Positions 62,052 to 64,000 of a DNA stretch of 64,000 nucleotides are shown in pieces. The translations under genes were made by a program, and so were the position numbers. The notes under the pieces were generated by a model, which made no database searches, had not been told where the DNA came from, and saw only the letters and a list, made by a program, of their open reading frames with translations. The DNA is from Pseudomonas lutea. Its GTDB lineage: Bacteria > Pseudomonadota > Gammaproteobacteria > Pseudomonadales > Pseudomonadaceae. The first letter of the stretch is position 1. Every line of letters begins with the position of its first letter. The stretch covers positions 930,001 to 994,000 of the forward strand of contig NZ_JRMB01000002.1 in NCBI RefSeq assembly GCF_000759445.1. The letters are read 5' to 3'.

Positions 62052-63393
62052 TGCCGTCTCCTGGCTGGGCTTGGGCGGCGCCTTTTCCAATATGGCTCCT
62101 CCCTTGGGATGGATGCTGGTTTGCGCTGGATGCCCCGGATTCAAATGGTTGCGCGGTATTAGGTGCCTCGGCTTGTCCCGCATATGTCCCACCGTGAAGC
62201 AGGGAAAAACCTTGGCTGTCGAGGTGCTGATGCCACGCCTCCAGCGCCTTGCGCTTCATGCCCTCGGCGGTGGTGTGGATGTAGGTCGCGTCCAGATCCT
62301 TCATGGCGTGGTTGAGCAGCATCTCGCCGACCATGTAATCGACGCCCAGATCTGCCCATGCCGTGCGGGCCACTTTGCGCAGGTCGTGGCTGGACCATTC
62401 GCCCTTGCTCACGCTGGTGAAGACGGTGCAGGCCTTGCTCGGGCTCAATGCCGAGCCGTTGCTGCCGGGAAACAGGAACGGCCCGCTGTAGCCCATTGCA
62501 ACCTGTCGAGCCCGGTACCGCTGTAGGAGCGCGCAGGCCTGTTCGGTCAGCGGTAACGTGTGCTCGGCCTTGGTCTTCGTGTCGGCGAGGGGGAGAAACC
62601 ACTGCCGGGTCGCAAGGTTGATGTTCTTCCACCGCGCCAGACGGGTCTCGCCGAGCCGCGTACCGTGACAGAGCATCATCAGCGGCAGCATGGCCTGCAC
62701 CGGGAAGGCGTCAAATTGCTCGGCAAACGTCTGTAGGAGCGGCGGCAGGTCATCACCACGCAAGCGCGCAGCTTTGGGTCTGATCCGCGTCCGGACGAAG
62801 TCGGTGAACTTGAGATCCGCCATCGGGCTGACATCGATCAGCTTCAGCCGGGCGGCTTGCCGAAACGAGGCCGCCAACACGCCGTAAACCGAGCGCACGA
62901 ACGACAGCGCGTACTTCTCCTGCAGGGGCCACATCAGCAGGCGGTCAAGCGTCGACCGATTGAGGCTGGCCAACTCTAGATCTTGAAGGCGCGGCACCAG
63001 GTGACAGCGCAGCGCCGACTGCGCGCTGGCCTTGCGTTTAGCCGACAAGCCACGGTCGCGGGTCATCCGATCGGTGTACCAGGTCAGGACGTCGCCAACG
63101 GTGCGCCAGCTGGTGGTGGTCGACGCCGCGGCCGAGTCCACGGCGCGACGCGCGAGGATGTCCGGCAACGTGGTTTGCATCAGCTTGGCGCTGATCCCGG
63201 GATAACTGCCGGCCTTACCCCACTTGCCGCCCACCACGACATGCCAAACGCCCTTGGCGCGGTCGACGGTCGAATAGCGGAAGCGCAGCTGTGGATAGCG
63301 AGGATCGCGCAGCTGGCGAACGCCGGTGGCCGCCTGCTTGCGAATCTCGGCATCGGTGATGGTGAGATGCACTGTTTGGGCTGGCTTACTCAT
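62044..63393 (-). CDS. int: Tyrosine recombinase (phage integrase family)
   Basis: The 449-aa protein has an N-terminal DUF4102-like arm domain (RQLRDPRYPQLRFRYS), a SAM-like core-binding domain (about 95-185) and a catalytic domain with Arg in CHGTRLGETRL, HDLRKVARTAW, His in LLNHAMKD and Tyr in ATYIHT. All key residues are present. A 50-residue Gln/Gly/Ser-rich tail follows. It is embedded in the helicase operon with 8-base overlaps on both sides, about 30 kb from attL, an unusual place for the main integrase. Confidence 0.88.
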   Translation of the reverse strand: MSKPAQTVHLTITDAEIRKQAATGVRQLRDPRYPQLRFRYSTVDRAKGVWHVVVGGKWGKAGSYPGISAKLMQTTLPDILARRAVDSAAASTTTSWRTVGDVLTWYTDRMTRDRGLSAKRKASAQSALRCHLVPRLQDLELASLNRSTLDRLLMWPLQEKYALSFVRSVYGVLAASFRQAARLKLIDVSPMADLKFTDFVRTRIRPKAARLRGDDLPPLLQTFAEQFDAFPVQAMLPLMMLCHGTRLGETRLARWKNINLATRQWFLPLADTKTKAEHTLPLTEQACALLQRYRARQVAMGYSGPFLFPGSNGSALSPSKACTVFTSVSKGEWSSHDLRKVARTAWADLGVDYMVGEMLLNHAMKDLDATYIHTTAEGMKRKALEAWHQHLDSQGFSLLHGGTYAGQAEAPNTAQPFESGASSANQHPSQGRSHIGKGAAQAQPGDGNE

Positions 63394-64000
63394 CGTCCGC
63401 GGCTCCTCGATGGTTGCGGCCGGTAAACTTCACCGCCCGGCCCATCGCGACCTCTTCGTCGCTTGGCGGTTTCCCACCGAACGGTACGAACCGCACGAAC
63501 TGCCCCTGCGCTTGCACAAGACACGTTCCCGGCTTGCCATGGCGGCACTTGCCCACGATCAACTCCGTGACGCCGTTCGCTCCCTCATCCGTGTCTTTGT
63601 CGACGTGAACCAGAATGACGACGTCGGCATCCTGCTCAATCTGCCCGCTGTCCCGGATATCGCTTGGGCGCGGTCGCTTGTCCGGCCGGTTGGTGGGGCC
63701 ACGATTGAGCTGCGCCAGCACGATCACCGGCACCTTCAGCTCCTTGGCAAGATTCTTCAGCGCGGTGGAGATCTTGCCGACTTCCAGCGTGCGGTTCTGC
63801 CCGCCTTCGCCCGCGATCAGGGTGATGTAGTCGACGACGATCACGTCCAGCCCTTCGTGGCGCTGACACTGCCGCGCGATCGAGCGAATGCGAGCGACGG
63901 TCATGCCGGCCTGATCGCAAACGTACAGCCGGGCCTTGTGCAGGACACTTACCGCGCTGGTGATGCGCGGCCAGTCTTCATCTTTCAGCGAATGCCCTTC
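63386..64000 (-). CDS. Replicative DNA helicase, DnaB-like, C-terminal part (cut by window edge)
   Basis: The last 204 residues are inside the window and the frame is open to base 64000. Seen are the RecA-type core stretch GLDVIVVDYITLIAGEGGQNRTLEVGKISTALKNLAKELKVPVIVLAQLNRGPTNR, the arginine-finger region PRPSDIRDSGQIEQDADVVILVH and a zinc-free tail. Walker A lies outside. A phage-encoded helicase supports autonomous replication. Confidence 0.9.
   Translation of the reverse strand, partial: EGHSLKDEDWPRITSAVSVLHKARLYVCDQAGMTVARIRSIARQCQRHEGLDVIVVDYITLIAGEGGQNRTLEVGKISTALKNLAKELKVPVIVLAQLNRGPTNRPDKRPRPSDIRDSGQIEQDADVVILVHVDKDTDEGANGVTELIVGKCRHGKPGTCLVQAQGQFVRFVPFGGKPPSDEEVAMGRAVKFTGRNHRGAADDE

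Larger units (their letters stand above)
32280..64000. mobile_element. Lambda-like siphophage prophage (right end outside window)
   Basis: The region holds a complete head and tail gene set in lambda/HK97 order on the minus strand (HNH, terminases, portal, protease, capsid, connectors, tail tube, G/GT, tape measure, M, L, K, I, J, fibres), lysis genes, a recombinase and the end of a replicative helicase. Repressor, early genes and attR would lie past base 64000. No major structural gene appears broken, so it may be functional. Confidence 0.9.

Overview
The window is chromosomal DNA from a Pseudomonas species, probably of the fluorescens/syringae/putida side of the genus. The gene order nusA-rimP-tRNA-fMet-tRNA-Leu-secG-tpiA-glmM-folP-ftsH-rlmE, followed by greA-carB-carA-dapB-dnaJ-dnaK-grpE | recN | fur | bamE-rnfH-ratA | smpB, is the standard Pseudomonas core order. 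The proteins read as close Pseudomonas homologues. The species cannot be fixed from sequence alone.

Bases 1-31.8 kb are host core. Nearly all genes from nusA to grpE lie on the minus strand, with yhbY on the plus strand. They cover translation and ribosome maturation (NusA, RimP, RlmE, YhbY), secretion, cell-wall and folate precursors, proteolysis, carbamoyl phosphate and lysine/diaminopimelate synthesis, and the DnaK chaperone system. Visible control signals are a sigma-32 promoter before grpE, a LexA box before recN, a hairpin with a U-tract in the carA leader that looks like an attenuator, a REP doublet, and a perfect 31-bp palindrome over the lactate promoter. After smpB comes the lactate cluster lldR | lldP-lldD-dld, then a small secreted protein, then ssrA (tmRNA).

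A lambda-like siphophage prophage appears to be inserted at the 3' end of ssrA (about 32.28 kb) and runs past the right edge. From right to left, which is its late transcription direction, it holds: a replicative helicase (cut by the edge), a tyrosine recombinase, two small regulator-like genes, a two-gene membrane protein/DUF2513 cassette, holin and Rz/Rz1 spanins, HNH endonuclease, small and large terminase, portal, prohead protease, HK97-type capsid, connector genes, tail tube, a tail-assembly chaperone pair joined by a -1 frameshift, tape measure, lambda M-L-K-I-J tail-tip proteins, short fibre-like paralogues, a fibre and its chaperones, a SleB-type cell-wall hydrolase, and an SGNH hydrolase. 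Three plus-strand cargo genes (an unknown 243-248-aa protein, a DUF2971 protein and an 82-aa protein) sit between ssrA and the phage late operon. A fourth plus-strand gene and a lipoprotein gene interrupt the K-I tail junction.

The most interesting parts are the cargo next to ssrA, the membrane protein/DUF2513 cassette, a series of terminator hairpins inside the late operon, the recombinase located far from the attachment site, and the split lysis module with its endolysin candidate about 23 kb from the holin. No CRISPR array, insertion sequence or rRNA gene was seen.
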